From positions 186,001 through 250,000 of the forward strand of contig CAVTLG010000011.1 in the NCBI GenBank assembly GCA_963735495.1: a stretch of 64,000 nucleotides of DNA, given 5' to 3'. Position 1 is the stretch's first letter. Every line of letters starts with the position of its first letter. Made by a program: the position numbers and the translations under genes. Positions 18,122 to 26,844 of this stretch are shown here, piece after piece. The stretch comes from CAVTLG01 sp963735495 (lineage in GTDB: Bacteria > Chloroflexota > Ktedonobacteria > Ktedonobacterales > Ktedonobacteraceae). Under the pieces are notes generated by a model, which worked only from the letters and a program-made list of their open reading frames with translations, did not search any database and had not been told where the DNA came from.

Positions 18122-20029
18122 TTAAATCAGTGCTTGCTTCATCTGCGTCAGATACTGCATACGTATAATCAAGAAGTAGAGGAGTTGGATTGCCAGAAAA
18201 AGGCCAATGGTATCCACTGTCGGCCACAACACGTGCGCACCCACATGCATATTGTTCTTCATCGCAATCATCGCACACACAACATTAAGGATCGCGATCA
18301 GAAATGGCGCGAAAAACAAGGTCGCAACCTGGATGGTAACACTTTTGCTCATCTCGGACGACGTCAGACCAATCTTCGCTATCGCTCGATATTGTTCTTT
18401 CCGTTCGGTTAACACGGTATAGAGCCTGAAGTAGAGGAAACTACCAGAGGCGATGAGAAAGATCAGCGCCGTAAAGAGTCCAATAAAGAGCGTAATATTC
18501 GGCAACTGGTAGGTCGTGAGATAGTCCAATGCTCGCGACGTCGCCTCAAAAGAATCTGACGAGGAATAGGCCACACCTGCTTGCACAGTATATAACCTGT
18601 CCATGAGCGAGGACGAAAGATTTGTCGTCTTCTTCCAATCTGCCATAGCATAGCCAACGTAGAGACCTTGCGACACATGCCTGCTCTGTTGGGCATATTC
18701 CTGGTCGGTAATGACAAAGAGATTCATGCCACTCAGGGACAGTGCGTTGAGCGCCATCGGGGATGGAGATACAATAACATGCAGATGTTTCTGACCTCCA
18801 TCGAGAGCAAGAGGTGCCACATGCTTGTCCTGGGGATTGGGATCAACCGCCTCTCCCGTCTGCACGGTTAATGGTTGCACCTGTACAAACGCCGCCAGAT
18901 GGTTATAATTGGTGACGCTCATGAGCATCGTGGTCGGATAGCCCTGCTTGTCCTTCAATGTCATAAAGGACTCCTGCAGCGAGCTATACGTCAAATGATT
19001 GCTCTCAAGCGTCTGGGTGAGCGTGGATTCAGCAAAATGCACCATTTTGGAATGGCTATCTTGAAAGGTCAAAGTAAACGCAAGAGGGTCGGCAAACGTA
19101 TTTATCTGGGCCTCCACGACGGCTATTGCTCCGGTCGCCGTAAATGCCACACTCAAGATCATGGCAACAACGAAAAACAGGCGCGCGTTATCTTTCATGC
19201 TGTATGTCAGCTCCGAAAGCCAGAGCATACGTGTCCCGCGCCAATAATAGCTCCGTCTCGCCTTCAGCAGGCGAAGCAAGAAGATGCTCAGTTGCGCATA
19301 GAGTAAGTACGTGCCTATGGCCACCATGATCACAATAATGAGTGGAATTACCGGGAGCGTATCATTCAATCCGGCCCGATACACCATTGCTCCTCCATAA
19401 GCAGCCAGCAGGAGCACGACCGCCAGCAGCGCAAGTAACCACGATGCCTGTGGTTCTTTTTTCGGTTTCTGGCTCCCTTTCAACAAACTCAATACGGTAC
19501 TCGTGCGCAAAAAGAACGTCGTAACCACAGAGACCAGCAAGAAGAGGACAATGAATGCAACGCTGGTTGTCAGTAACGCCTGTGCAGGAATATAAAATGG
19601 TAAGGGCGGAATATCAAGGATGGCTGATCCAAGCAGCAAAAACAGTTTGGAGCCGAGTAGCCCAATCAGCAGACCGCTTGTGATGGCAGCTATCCCTAAT
19701 ACCATGTTTTCGAGGAAGATCATCCAGATCAACTGCCGATTCGTAATACCCAGCACCGTCAGAATGCCAAACTCTTTATTGCGTCCTCGTAGAAATGATC
19801 CCATCGAGTAGAGGATCGAGAAGAATGAGAAGACCAGGATCATATATTCCGCTACCTGCATACCAGCGATCACTTGCAGGTCAACATACCCTTTCCGTAA
19901 ATCAGGATGGTTGGCCAGGACGGCATAGAGGAAAAAAAACAGAATTGAAAAAGCGCTACTCATAAAGTAGGCTGCATAGGCACGTCCATTGCGCCTGACA
20001 TTGTTGCTAGCGAACTGGAAGAACGTCAT
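18122..20029 (-). CDS. BceB-like FtsX-family ABC permease
   Basis: 635 residues, the normal BceB length. The N-terminus MTFFQFASNNVRRNGRAYAA followed by FMSSAFSILFFFLYAVL is characteristic of the family. About ten membrane segments are visible, with a ~200-residue extracytoplasmic domain (roughly 320-500) between segments 7 and 8, which in this family senses antimicrobial peptides. It begins 12 bases after the ATPase gene, so the two are one operon. BceAB-type transporters both remove cell-wall-active peptides from their lipid targets and act as the signal input for the partner kinase encoded at 22090-23097. Confidence 0.9.
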   Translation of the reverse strand: MTFFQFASNNVRRNGRAYAAYFMSSAFSILFFFLYAVLANHPDLRKGYVDLQVIAGMQVAEYMILVFSFFSILYSMGSFLRGRNKEFGILTVLGITNRQLIWMIFLENMVLGIAAITSGLLIGLLGSKLFLLLGSAILDIPPLPFYIPAQALLTTSVAFIVLFLLVSVVTTFFLRTSTVLSLLKGSQKPKKEPQASWLLALLAVVLLLAAYGGAMVYRAGLNDTLPVIPLIIVIMVAIGTYLLYAQLSIFLLRLLKARRSYYWRGTRMLWLSELTYSMKDNARLFFVVAMILSVAFTATGAIAVVEAQINTFADPLAFTLTFQDSHSKMVHFAESTLTQTLESNHLTYSSLQESFMTLKDKQGYPTTMLMSVTNYNHLAAFVQVQPLTVQTGEAVDPNPQDKHVAPLALDGGQKHLHVIVSPSPMALNALSLSGMNLFVITDQEYAQQSRHVSQGLYVGYAMADWKKTTNLSSSLMDRLYTVQAGVAYSSSDSFEATSRALDYLTTYQLPNITLFIGLFTALIFLIASGSFLYFRLYTVLTERKEQYRAIAKIGLTSSEMSKSVTIQVATLFFAPFLIAILNVVCAMIAMKNNMHVGAHVLWPTVDTIGLFLAIQLLYFLIIRMQYLTQMKQALI

Positions 20030-20041
20030 CGGTATTCCCTC

Positions 20042-20767
20042 CTAGCAATGCAAGCACGTCAACGATGTTCTGATAAAAGGCTTGTCGATGACTTCCCCGC
20101 CAATCTCGTTGTAGAAGCGGCCATCTTTAATGAAGATCACGCGATGACAATAACTGGCAGCTTGCGCATCATGCGTCACCATCATCGTCGTTGTGCCCTG
20201 TTTCTGGTTGATCGTTTCCAGAATCTCCATCACGGTACGCGAGGCTTTTGAGTCCAGATTACCAGTCGGCTCATCTGCCAGGAGCAATGATGGTGCATGA
20301 ATGACGGCGCGTGCAATGGCGGTTCGTTGGGCCTGACCACCTGAGACCTCATAGGTCCGTTTATTGAGCAGATCTTGAATACCCAGCAGCGCACTAATAC
20401 GCTGAAGCCGCTCGTCCATTTCCTTGACGCTCCGCTTATCGAGCGTCAATGGCAGGACGATATTTTCACCGATAGTCAGTGTATTGAGCAGATTGAAATC
20501 CTGAAAGACAAAACCGAGTTCACGGCGTCTGAAGAGGGCAAGTTGACCTTTGCTCAGCTTTGAGGGATTTTTGTCATTGATGAAGATGTCGCCAGAGGTG
20601 GGCATATCAATCGTAGAGATCATGTTGAGCAGGGTTGTTTTCCCACTGCCCGATGGTCCCATAATGCCCACAAATTCTTGTTGCTGAATGTTCAGGTTGA
20701 CGTCAAAAAGCGCCTGATAGGGAATTTTACCTCCATAGATTTTGCTGAGATGGGTAATCGTAAGCAT
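20042..20767 (-). CDS. BceA-like ABC transporter ATPase
   Basis: 241 residues, beginning MLTITHLSKIYGGKIPYQAL. Walker A is GPSGSGKTTLLN, the Q-loop FQDFNLLNTLT, the signature YEVSGGQAQRTAIARA, Walker B LLADEPTGNLDSK and the H-loop VTHDAQAAS. It belongs to the MacB/LolD/BceA group and pairs with the following FtsX permease. The last residues are short compared with many BceA proteins, otherwise intact. Its promoter carries the CTTACA-N4-TGTAAG palindrome also seen at two other places in this module. Confidence 0.93.
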   Translation of the reverse strand: MLTITHLSKIYGGKIPYQALFDVNLNIQQQEFVGIMGPSGSGKTTLLNMISTIDMPTSGDIFINDKNPSKLSKGQLALFRRRELGFVFQDFNLLNTLTIGENIVLPLTLDKRSVKEMDERLQRISALLGIQDLLNKRTYEVSGGQAQRTAIARAVIHAPSLLLADEPTGNLDSKASRTVMEILETINQKQGTTTMMVTHDAQAASYCHRVIFIKDGRFYNEIGGEVIDKPFIRTSLTCLHC

Positions 20768-20787
20768 AGTGTATGCAGTCCTTTCCT

Positions 20788-20880
20788 TTCATCAGTGTGT
20801 TCATTGATGAGAGGATACCAGAAGAGCAGGGGCGGTGCTAGCGATTTTGCTTACACAAAGCTTACATCTTTGTAAGGTTG
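20788..20880 (-). promoter_or_regulatory. Promoter block of the bceAB-like operon, copy 1
   Basis: Read toward the ATPase gene, this block starts with the palindrome CTTACA-AAGA-TGTAAG (20861-20876 on the plus strand as CTTACATCTTTGTAAG), with a third half-site CTTACA 11 bases away at 20850-20855, then about 75 bases to the ribosome site. The arrangement fits an OmpR-family (BceR) binding site. The same ~90 bp occurs inverted at 23938-24033 and, more diverged, at 21977-22090. Confidence 0.65.
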
Positions 20881-20916
20881 CGTGCCTTCGATCAGAAGCG
20901 AACACAGGACACACAT

Positions 20917-20962
20917 AAAAAAACCAGGAAAGAGGATAGGTAATCAGAATCCTCTTTCCTGG
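20917..20962 (-). terminator. Rho-independent terminator of the lipoprotein gene
   Basis: On the minus strand CCAGGAAAGAGGAT, an 11-base loop, ATCCTCTTTCCTGG and then a run of seven T: a 14-bp perfect stem 23 bases after the stop codon at 20985. Confidence 0.9.
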
Positions 20963-20984
20963 CAAATGAGACCAGGATCACGTA

Positions 20985-21845
20985 TTAGCTACAGGCACCA
21001 GTTGGAGCAATCAGGGCAGAATGGACAACATTAGGAGATGCAGTAATCACGCCACCATTCCCAGGTTCCGTATGATCCGCCGGCAAAGGACCAGACCAAT
21101 AAAACTGATAGGTTGCAGTGGTTTGACCAGGAGCAACTGTCAGGTTAGCGGTACTATTGCCTCGACCATTATCAGTGGTATAACCGAAAGCAATGGTACC
21201 TCCAGGGCCATCAGGAACGATATGAAAAGTAGCCGTATAGACCACTTTTTTCTGTGTTCCACATGCAACGCCAGAGAGCGAGGAAGGACTGACAGTCATA
21301 GCGACACTGGTCACATGGAAGGCTGCTACAGGTGCCGGTGTTGCTGATGAACTACACGTTCCCGCTGGTTTTATTGATGGAGAGATTAGTGCATTTGGGC
21401 TGGTAACATCTATAATTCCAAGACCAGGATTAACATTATCAGAAGAAAGAGTGCCACTCCAGGTAAAACTATAAGCATGTGTAGTCTGACCCGCAGCAAA
21501 TGTCAACGTAGCAGGAGTGGAACTACGCCCATTATTTGTCGTATAATCAAATTGAGCAATTCCACCTGAGCCACCAGCCAGTGCATGAAATGTAGCAGTA
21601 TAGGTGACAGTCAACGACGATCCACAGGCATGTCCAGCAATGCTGGTCGGACTGACAGCCATATCCACAGCAGTGATTTTAAATGGTTGCGTTACAGATG
21701 TAGTAGAGGTTGCAACAGGAGACCCTCCAGTATTTGTTGTAGGAATTGTTTGATCAGTTGCACAGGCAGCCAGTGTTCCGATCAACAATAGACCCAAACC
21801 GAACGCACCACATAGTATCCGCAGACATCGATGAATATAAAACAT
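20985..21845 (-). CDS. Lipoprotein with two Ig-like repeats inside the Bce module
   Basis: 286 residues. The ATG at 21845 follows AGGAAGGA. A signal peptide with lipobox GTLAAC ends at Cys28. After a Thr/Ser-rich linker come two similar ~105-residue repeats, each beginning (K/H)(I)T(A/S)V-MxVSP and holding ACG, YTATFH, G-G-I-F-YTT-NGR, QTT-Y-F-WSG and ending PxGxC. The repeats look like beta-sandwich (Ig-like) domains with conserved cysteine pairs. It sits between the ABC genes and the kinase/regulator genes, on the same strand, behind a copy of the Bce promoter and with its own terminator, so it is probably peptide-induced. Possible ligand-binding or shielding lipoprotein (inference). Confidence 0.75.
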   Translation of the reverse strand: MFYIHRCLRILCGAFGLGLLLIGTLAACATDQTIPTTNTGGSPVATSTTSVTQPFKITAVDMAVSPTSIAGHACGSSLTVTYTATFHALAGGSGGIAQFDYTTNNGRSSTPATLTFAAGQTTHAYSFTWSGTLSSDNVNPGLGIIDVTSPNALISPSIKPAGTCSSSATPAPVAAFHVTSVAMTVSPSSLSGVACGTQKKVVYTATFHIVPDGPGGTIAFGYTTDNGRGNSTANLTVAPGQTTATYQFYWSGPLPADHTEPGNGGVITASPNVVHSALIAPTGACS

Positions 21846-21883
21846 GGTATTCCTTCCTCATATATCAGTGTCATTTGACCTAA

Positions 21884-21976
21884 TTACTGGCGGATTTCTG
21901 CCAGTAAGCGATGGCGTAGATGAACTTGAAACGGCTTGCCACCATATATCTTATTGAGATGAGTGAAAGGAAGCAT
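21884..21976 (-). pseudogene. Remnant of a second BceA-like gene start (30 codons)
   Basis: It reads MLPFTHLNKIYGGK, matching the first residues of the intact ATPase (MLTITHLSKIYGGK), then loses similarity and stops after 30 codons. The upstream DNA to 22090 also matches the intact promoter. The end of the reading frame has an inverted repeat TTACTGGC-N8-GCCAGTAA. It now forms a short leader ORF 39 bases before the lipoprotein gene. Confidence 0.7.
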
Positions 21977-22090
21977 TGTTTCACAGTCTTCCTTTCAAAA
22001 TGTTTGCCTGATGAAAGAATAACAGAGCACCAGGCCTGGTTCAATCGAATTTGCTTACAGAAAGCTTACAAAGATGTAAGCTTTTCCCAT
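21977..22090 (-). promoter_or_regulatory. Bce promoter block, copy 2 (upstream of the lipoprotein)
   Basis: Holds the perfect palindrome CTTACA-AAGA-TGTAAG at 22065-22080 and the extra half-site CTTACA at 22054-22059, in the same spacing as copy 1. The intervening sequence is recognisably related but diverged. It lies directly after the kinase stop codon and points to the lipoprotein gene. Confidence 0.65.
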
Positions 22091-23097
22091 TATGACTCAT
22101 ACCCAACACCTGATTGTGTGCGATAGAAGAACGTAAGATGGATGGTTGTACCTGTATTTACCTCAGATTCAACCGTGATAGCATGCTCTAGCTGTTTACA
22201 TGCTTCATGAACAAGGTAGAGACCCATACCCGTTGATTGACGATGGGTCCGTCCATTTTCGCCAGTGAAGTACGGCTCGAAGATGCGCGGGAGATCAGCC
22301 GGAGGAATACCTACCCCCTGATCAGATACGGTGAGCGTAGCACGATCACCTTGCACCTGTGCAATCAAACGCACCTTTTTGTGGTTGCCAGAGGAGTATT
22401 TAATGGCATTGATCACGAGTTGATCGATGATGCATGCCAGCCATTTCAGGTCGGAAAGAACCAGAATGGTATGGTCGATCTGTACCTCAGGATAGACAGC
22501 ATTGCGCAGAAAGTATTGTTTGTTTTTGCGAATGACCTCGTTCGTAATTTTGTGGAGTGCGACCGGTTCGACATGAAAGTCGCTTGCAAAGGTGTCCAGG
22601 CGTGCAGTGTAGAGCGTCATGTCCAAACCCTGCTGAAGCCGATCTGTCTCTTCGCGAATACTCATGAAACGTGGATCATCCTCATCTTGCGTAATGAGCG
22701 AGATCACGGACAGTGGTGTCTTCATCTGATGAACCCAGATGTTGGTAAAGGTCATATGCCTCTCCTGTGAGCGCTGGTAATGAAAGAGACGCTCCTGGTA
22801 GAAACGGTATTGGGTATGCAGCAAGTCCGTCAATGCCTCGCCAAGAGGAGAGCTGCCATAACTCACGGGTGACTCATCGAGCGACGCCAATGGAGAGTTG
22901 AGCCGCTGATAGAAGATAAACCGGGTGAAATAGCGATAGAGGAGATACCCCATGAGCGTCAGGGCACAAAGCAGGAATGCATAGAGAAGCAGATCCAGAT
23001 TGTGAAATCCGGCCAGCCAGCAGATGAGGAGAATGAGGCTGAGTTGCAGCAAGTTGAGAAGAAGCAAGCTTGCATGATCGCGCAAGAAAAGTTTCAT
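22090..23097 (-). CDS. BceS-like intramembrane-sensing histidine kinase
   Basis: 335 residues. Two membrane segments in the first 55 residues with hardly any outside loop, the hallmark of kinases that rely on a BceAB transporter for sensing. Phospho-acceptor motif FTNIWVHQMKTPLSVISL, N-box IIDQLVINAIKYS, G-boxes VSDQGVGIPPADL and STGMGLYLVHEAC. The stop lies at the edge of promoter copy 2. It overlaps the regulator gene by four bases. Confidence 0.93.
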   Translation of the reverse strand: MKLFLRDHASLLLLNLLQLSLILLICWLAGFHNLDLLLYAFLLCALTLMGYLLYRYFTRFIFYQRLNSPLASLDESPVSYGSSPLGEALTDLLHTQYRFYQERLFHYQRSQERHMTFTNIWVHQMKTPLSVISLITQDEDDPRFMSIREETDRLQQGLDMTLYTARLDTFASDFHVEPVALHKITNEVIRKNKQYFLRNAVYPEVQIDHTILVLSDLKWLACIIDQLVINAIKYSSGNHKKVRLIAQVQGDRATLTVSDQGVGIPPADLPRIFEPYFTGENGRTHRQSTGMGLYLVHEACKQLEHAITVESEVNTGTTIHLTFFYRTQSGVGYES

Positions 23098-23804
23098 TGG
23101 GCCTTTCTCCAGGTATTATTCAAACGATATCCTGAACCACGGACTGTCTCCAGCGCATCCTCGATGCCCAACGCTTGTAATTTTTTGCGCGTGCGTGTCA
23201 CATACACATTCAAGGTATTTTCCTCGACAAAGGTGGTTTCATCCCACAGGACTTCAAGCAGACGCTCACGACTAACGACACGGTCGATACGGCTGAGGAG
23301 ATACTCCAGAAGTTGCGCTTCCTTTTTGCTGATGCTGGTGGTGAGTTCTGCCAGCGAAACCTGCAAGCGCTCAGGATAGAGTATCAGCCCTGCGCATTCA
23401 ACGATGCGCTCATCTCCACGCGAGGCGTAATCGCCGTAGGCGCGGCGAAGATGACTGCGCACTTTGGCCATAACGACCTCGTAGGAGAACGGCTTCGTGA
23501 TGTAGTCGTCCGCACCATTTTCGAGAGCCATCACCTGGTCCATCGTGCTTTCACGCGCCGAAACAAAGAGAATGGGACAGGTAGAAACGTTACGTATCTG
23601 CCGACACCAGTAAAAGCCATCAAAAAAGGGCAGGTTAATATCGAGCAAAACAAGATCTGGTTGTATGCGCTTGAACTCATCGAAGACATGCGCGAAATCG
23701 GTGAGAGGAACAACCACATAGCTATATTTTTCAAGGTGGGATTGCAACAACTGCGCAATTTTTGGATCGTCTTCGACGATAAGAATCGTGGATGTTAAAG
23801 GCAT
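23094..23804 (-). CDS. BceR-like OmpR-family response regulator
   Basis: 236 residues. Receiver with ILIVEDDPKIAQLL, phospho-acceptor in PDLVLLDINLPFFDG and Lys in ADDYITKPFSYEVV; C-terminal winged helix with ISKKEAQLLEYLL and ETTFVEENTLNVYVTRTRKKL. It is the first gene of the regulator-kinase pair and very probably binds the CTTACA-N4-TGTAAG sites at 20861, 22065 and 23941. Confidence 0.93.
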   Translation of the reverse strand: MPLTSTILIVEDDPKIAQLLQSHLEKYSYVVVPLTDFAHVFDEFKRIQPDLVLLDINLPFFDGFYWCRQIRNVSTCPILFVSARESTMDQVMALENGADDYITKPFSYEVVMAKVRSHLRRAYGDYASRGDERIVECAGLILYPERLQVSLAELTTSISKKEAQLLEYLLSRIDRVVSRERLLEVLWDETTFVEENTLNVYVTRTRKKLQALGIEDALETVRGSGYRLNNTWRKAQ

Positions 23805-23937
23805 ACCAGGGAGACTCCCTTCTTATATAATCAATACGATTAGTATACCGTAAAAGCGTAGATTACTTTTTCTCCTCACACATTGGTACCTAAGCCGAAG
23901 GATCATCCATTTTTATCCCATGGAATTTCAAAATTTG

Positions 23938-24033
23938 TGTCTTACAGAGATGTAAGCTTTGTGTAAGCAAAATCGATAGCAACCTCCCTGCTCTTCTGGT
24001 ATCCTCTCATCAATGAACACACTGATGAGCAGT
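23938..24033 (+). promoter_or_regulatory. Bce promoter block, copy 3, inverted
   Basis: CTTACA-GAGA-TGTAAG at 23941-23956 is followed by TTTGTGTAAGC and by CTGCTCTTCTGGTATCCTCT and ATCAATGAACACACTGATGA, nearly identical to the complement of 20788-20880. It reads in the plus direction, away from the bceR-like gene, toward the small ORF at 24161. It may also act on the divergent regulator gene 137 bases away. Confidence 0.65.
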
Positions 24034-24160
24034 ACGTAACACAACAATCTCTTTTCGATGGCATCTTGAATACGTCCCTGCTGGATACAATGCCACCGGA
24101 TGTGATCATGATGACGTTTGTGGAGATCCGAAGAACTGAGCAAGAAAGAGGAGCCATCCC

Positions 24161-24382
24161 ATGCAGATATACCATATGTTGCCAACCGTCCTTTTGACCA
24201 ATAACGAGACCCTGCTCCAGCGCATCGCACATTCAATGACCACGTGGAGACGCACGGCGATCGCCCATGTCCCAACACAGATGCTCTCCCCAGAACTGTT
24301 CGCAAGCACAGATGATGCCGAGCACGCCTATGAGACCGCCTTCGCGATCCAGGCTACCGAGTTGGCTTTCTGGCACAGGTAA
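24161..24382 (+). CDS. Small protein (73 residues) behind Bce promoter copy 3
   Basis: ATG at 24161 has AAAGAGGAG seven bases upstream, and third codon positions are strongly G/C. Sequence begins MQIYHMLPTVLLTNNETLLQ and ends ATELAFWHR; mixed helix, acidic middle, no signal or membrane segment. I do not recognise it. Position behind an inverted copy of the Bce promoter suggests co-regulation with the peptide-response operon; it could also be the N-terminal part of a lost larger gene. Confidence 0.45.
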   Translation: MQIYHMLPTVLLTNNETLLQRIAHSMTTWRRTAIAHVPTQMLSPELFASTDDAEHAYETAFAIQATELAFWHR

Positions 24383-24581
24383 CGCGGGAACGTCCTGCTT
24401 CCCTCGTGAGAGAGACCACTGGAGAGGAGTGAAGGTCCGGCGAAAGACACGGACTTTCGCTGTCAACTGACCGGCAACGCTTGCCATCCCGACACGCTCG
24501 GCACGGTAGCACGCTGTTCCCGAAAGGCAGAGTCATTGAAACATCTGGTTCATGATCTCCGTTTCCTCTTCTATGGTCCAC

Positions 24582-25400
24582 TCAAAAATTGATGCGGCCC
24601 ACCCGTAAGGCGTTGAGAATAACCAGTACATCAATGCCTTCTTGCAGCAATGCTCCTGCGGCTGGGGCAATAAAGCCAAAGGCAGCAAACACCATCGCGA
24701 TGCCACTCAAAGCGATGCCAACCCAGATTCCTTGCCGCGCCACACGCACGACACGCCGACCCAGATGCACGGATCTCGGCACCAGCAAGATATCACTGGA
24801 AAGCAGAACGGTGTCGGCAGCGGTGGCTGCGGCAGTTAATCCCTGGGCCCCCAACCCCATCCCAACCGTCGCGGCGGCCAATGCAGGCGCGTCGTTAATC
24901 CCATCGCCGACCATCAACACACGATGCCCCTGCTGCTCCAGTTCCTTCACCATCTGGACTTTGTTTTCGGGCAAACAGCGCGAGATAACACGATCCACCT
25001 GGGCAATCTTACCAATCTGCTGGGCTACGACCTCACTATCTCCTGTTAGCAGCATCGTTTCCTTGATCCCTGTTGCGCGCAATTGCGTGGAGAGTTGAGC
25101 CAGTTCTGGACGTGGAATATCTTCCAGTACCAACAAGCCTTTGACCTATCCAGGTTTACACTCCCTGAGAGAACAAGCATGCCAGCCATTTTGCGCACAG
25201 GCACTGGTTCTCCTGTGAGATCGGCCTCGCTCATGCTGGACGAGCCGGAAGTAACCACTCCATCAACAGGAACCAGTTCGCCGGGCTTGACCACAATCTC
25301 CGTTCCCACTTCAATCTCTTCTGCCGCAATGGTCACTAATTCATCCCCACGCCAGATGTGTGCGCTCCGAGGTGCACGTTCGGCTAACGCTGATAAACAC
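24582..25400 (-). pseudogene. Heavy-metal P1B-type ATPase with internal deletion
   Basis: The upstream piece (about 25400-25150) carries the actuator domain: IWRGDELVTIAAEEIEVGTE, PGELVPVDGVV and the TGES-equivalent ADLTGEPVPV. At about 25140 it jumps, in a different frame, to the hinge/P-domain end: LVLEDIPRPELAQLS, MLLTGDSEVVAQQIG, VLMVGDGINDAPALA and two C-terminal membrane helices ending at 24582. The phosphorylation motif DKTGT, the nucleotide domain and all N-terminal membrane helices are missing. The parent was probably a Zn/Cd/Co exporter of the ZntA/CadA type. Non-functional. Confidence 0.85.
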
Positions 25401-25540
25401 GATATCCTCTGTTCTCTTCTGGTTTTTAATAAACCGTGCCAGTCAAGAAACTACCTTTGAAGTGATCTCGACAGCCGTTGAACAACTGGAGCACAAGCTC
25501 GCGCCACGTCTGGGTGGAGCATTTGACAGTGAGCCAAAAA

Positions 25541-25575
25541 CGTCTGAAAATAGATGGATTTCCAGTTTTCAGACG
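25541..25575. repeat. Inverted repeat downstream of the ATPase remnant
   Basis: CGTCTGAAAA-N15-TTTTCAGACG, a perfect 10-bp stem about 100 bases before the VOC gene. It may be a terminator of lost transcription or an operator. Confidence 0.5.
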
Positions 25576-25678
25576 CTGCCTGAGAAGAGGTCATTGAGCA
25601 TCTTTATGCTTATGACAATAGTTCTGATGGGTCGTAGCATTGCACGACCCCTATTTTGAAGTGAGGGAAAACAAACGT

Positions 25679-26584
25679 ATGAAAAAAATTACGCCACATT
25701 TATGGTTTGACAAAGAAGCTCAAGAGGCAGCGGTATTCTATACTTCTGTCTTCCCGAATGCCAAAGTGACGAACAGAACAACCCTCCACGATACGCCGTC
25801 GGGTGATTGTGATATTGTCTCGTTCGAGCTTTCGGGGCAGCCGTTCATGGCAATCAGTGCCGGTCCCCTGTTCAAATTCAGTCCGTCGGTATCGTTCATC
25901 GTCAATTTCGATCCATCACGAGACAAGGGTGCGCGGGAGAACATTGATACGTTGTGGGAGAAGTTATCTCAAGGCGGCACAACACTCATGCCACTTCAGA
26001 AGTATCCGTTCAGCGAGCGCTACGGCTGGTGTCAGGATAAATACGGTCTTTCATGGCAACTGCTTCTCTCAGACCCTCTCGGTGAAGAGAGGCCTTTTAT
26101 TGTTCCGTCGCTGATGTTTGTGGGAGCGGTGTGTGGCAAAGCTGAAGAAGCCATCACCTTTTACCTCTCTGTATTTAAGGACTCAAAATGGGGAAGTGTT
26201 GCCCGCTACGGCAAAGGCCAGGAACCCGATACAGAAGGAACGATCACGTTTGCCGACTTTCTGATTGAGAACCAGTGGTTCGCTGCAATGGACAGCGCTC
26301 ATGAACACACCTTTGCTTTTAACGAAGCGATTTCTTTCATGGTCAACTGTGAAGATCAAAAAGAGATTGACTACTACTGGGAGAGGCTCTCAGCCGTTCC
26401 TGAAGCAGAGCAGTGTGGTTGGCTGAAGGATAAATATGGGGTTTGCTGGCAGATTGTTCCTACTGTCATGGACGAAATGCTACAAAGTGGGGATCAGGAA
26501 AAGAGAGATCGTGTAACAGGAGCGTTCCTTCAAATGAAGAAATTTGATATTGAGGCACTGAAGAAAGCATACGAGGGAAAATAG
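25679..26584 (+). CDS. Two-domain VOC-superfamily protein (PhnB / 3-demethylubiquinone methyltransferase-like)
   Basis: ATG at 25679 (MKKITPHLWFDKEAQEAAVF), after GTGAGGGAAA; 301 residues. Two tandem 3-dmu-9 glyoxalase-like domains: residues 1-135 with YTSVFPNAKV and ERYGWCQDKYGLSWQLL, and residues 145-295 with FYLSVFKDSKWGSVARYG and EQCGWLKDKYGVCWQIVP. The family name refers to an old annotation; members are usually metal-dependent or binding proteins without a proven reaction. It stands alone, with noncoding DNA on both sides. Confidence 0.85.
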   Translation: MKKITPHLWFDKEAQEAAVFYTSVFPNAKVTNRTTLHDTPSGDCDIVSFELSGQPFMAISAGPLFKFSPSVSFIVNFDPSRDKGARENIDTLWEKLSQGGTTLMPLQKYPFSERYGWCQDKYGLSWQLLLSDPLGEERPFIVPSLMFVGAVCGKAEEAITFYLSVFKDSKWGSVARYGKGQEPDTEGTITFADFLIENQWFAAMDSAHEHTFAFNEAISFMVNCEDQKEIDYYWERLSAVPEAEQCGWLKDKYGVCWQIVPTVMDEMLQSGDQEKRDRVTGAFLQMKKFDIEALKKAYEGK

Positions 26585-26778
26585 AGTTCATATTTTATGC
26601 TGGCTTTAAGCCCCCTATCTCCAGGCTACCTACCTCGTTCAATCTAAAGGGAGCGTGACTACAGCGTAAAAATTGACAGTTCTTCAATTTGGAACTGCAC
26701 GCATAAATATGAGGCCATCATACAAAGCACAGCCAATCTTCTTCATTTAAGAGACGATCTGCTGTCCCCGACGAGATA

Positions 26779-26844
26779 CTTAGCTAGTGTTTGGCACACG
26801 CACACTTTTTATCAGGATCGAGCCGAAACCAAACACTAGCTAAG
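26779..26844. repeat. Perfect 16-bp inverted repeat overlapping a stop codon
   Basis: CTTAGCTAGTGTTTGG at 26779-26794 and its exact complement at 26829-26844, separated by 34 bases. The right arm contains the stop codon of the coiled-coil gene, so it may end that transcript; the loop is long for a terminator, so a small mobile-element end is an alternative. Confidence 0.7.
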
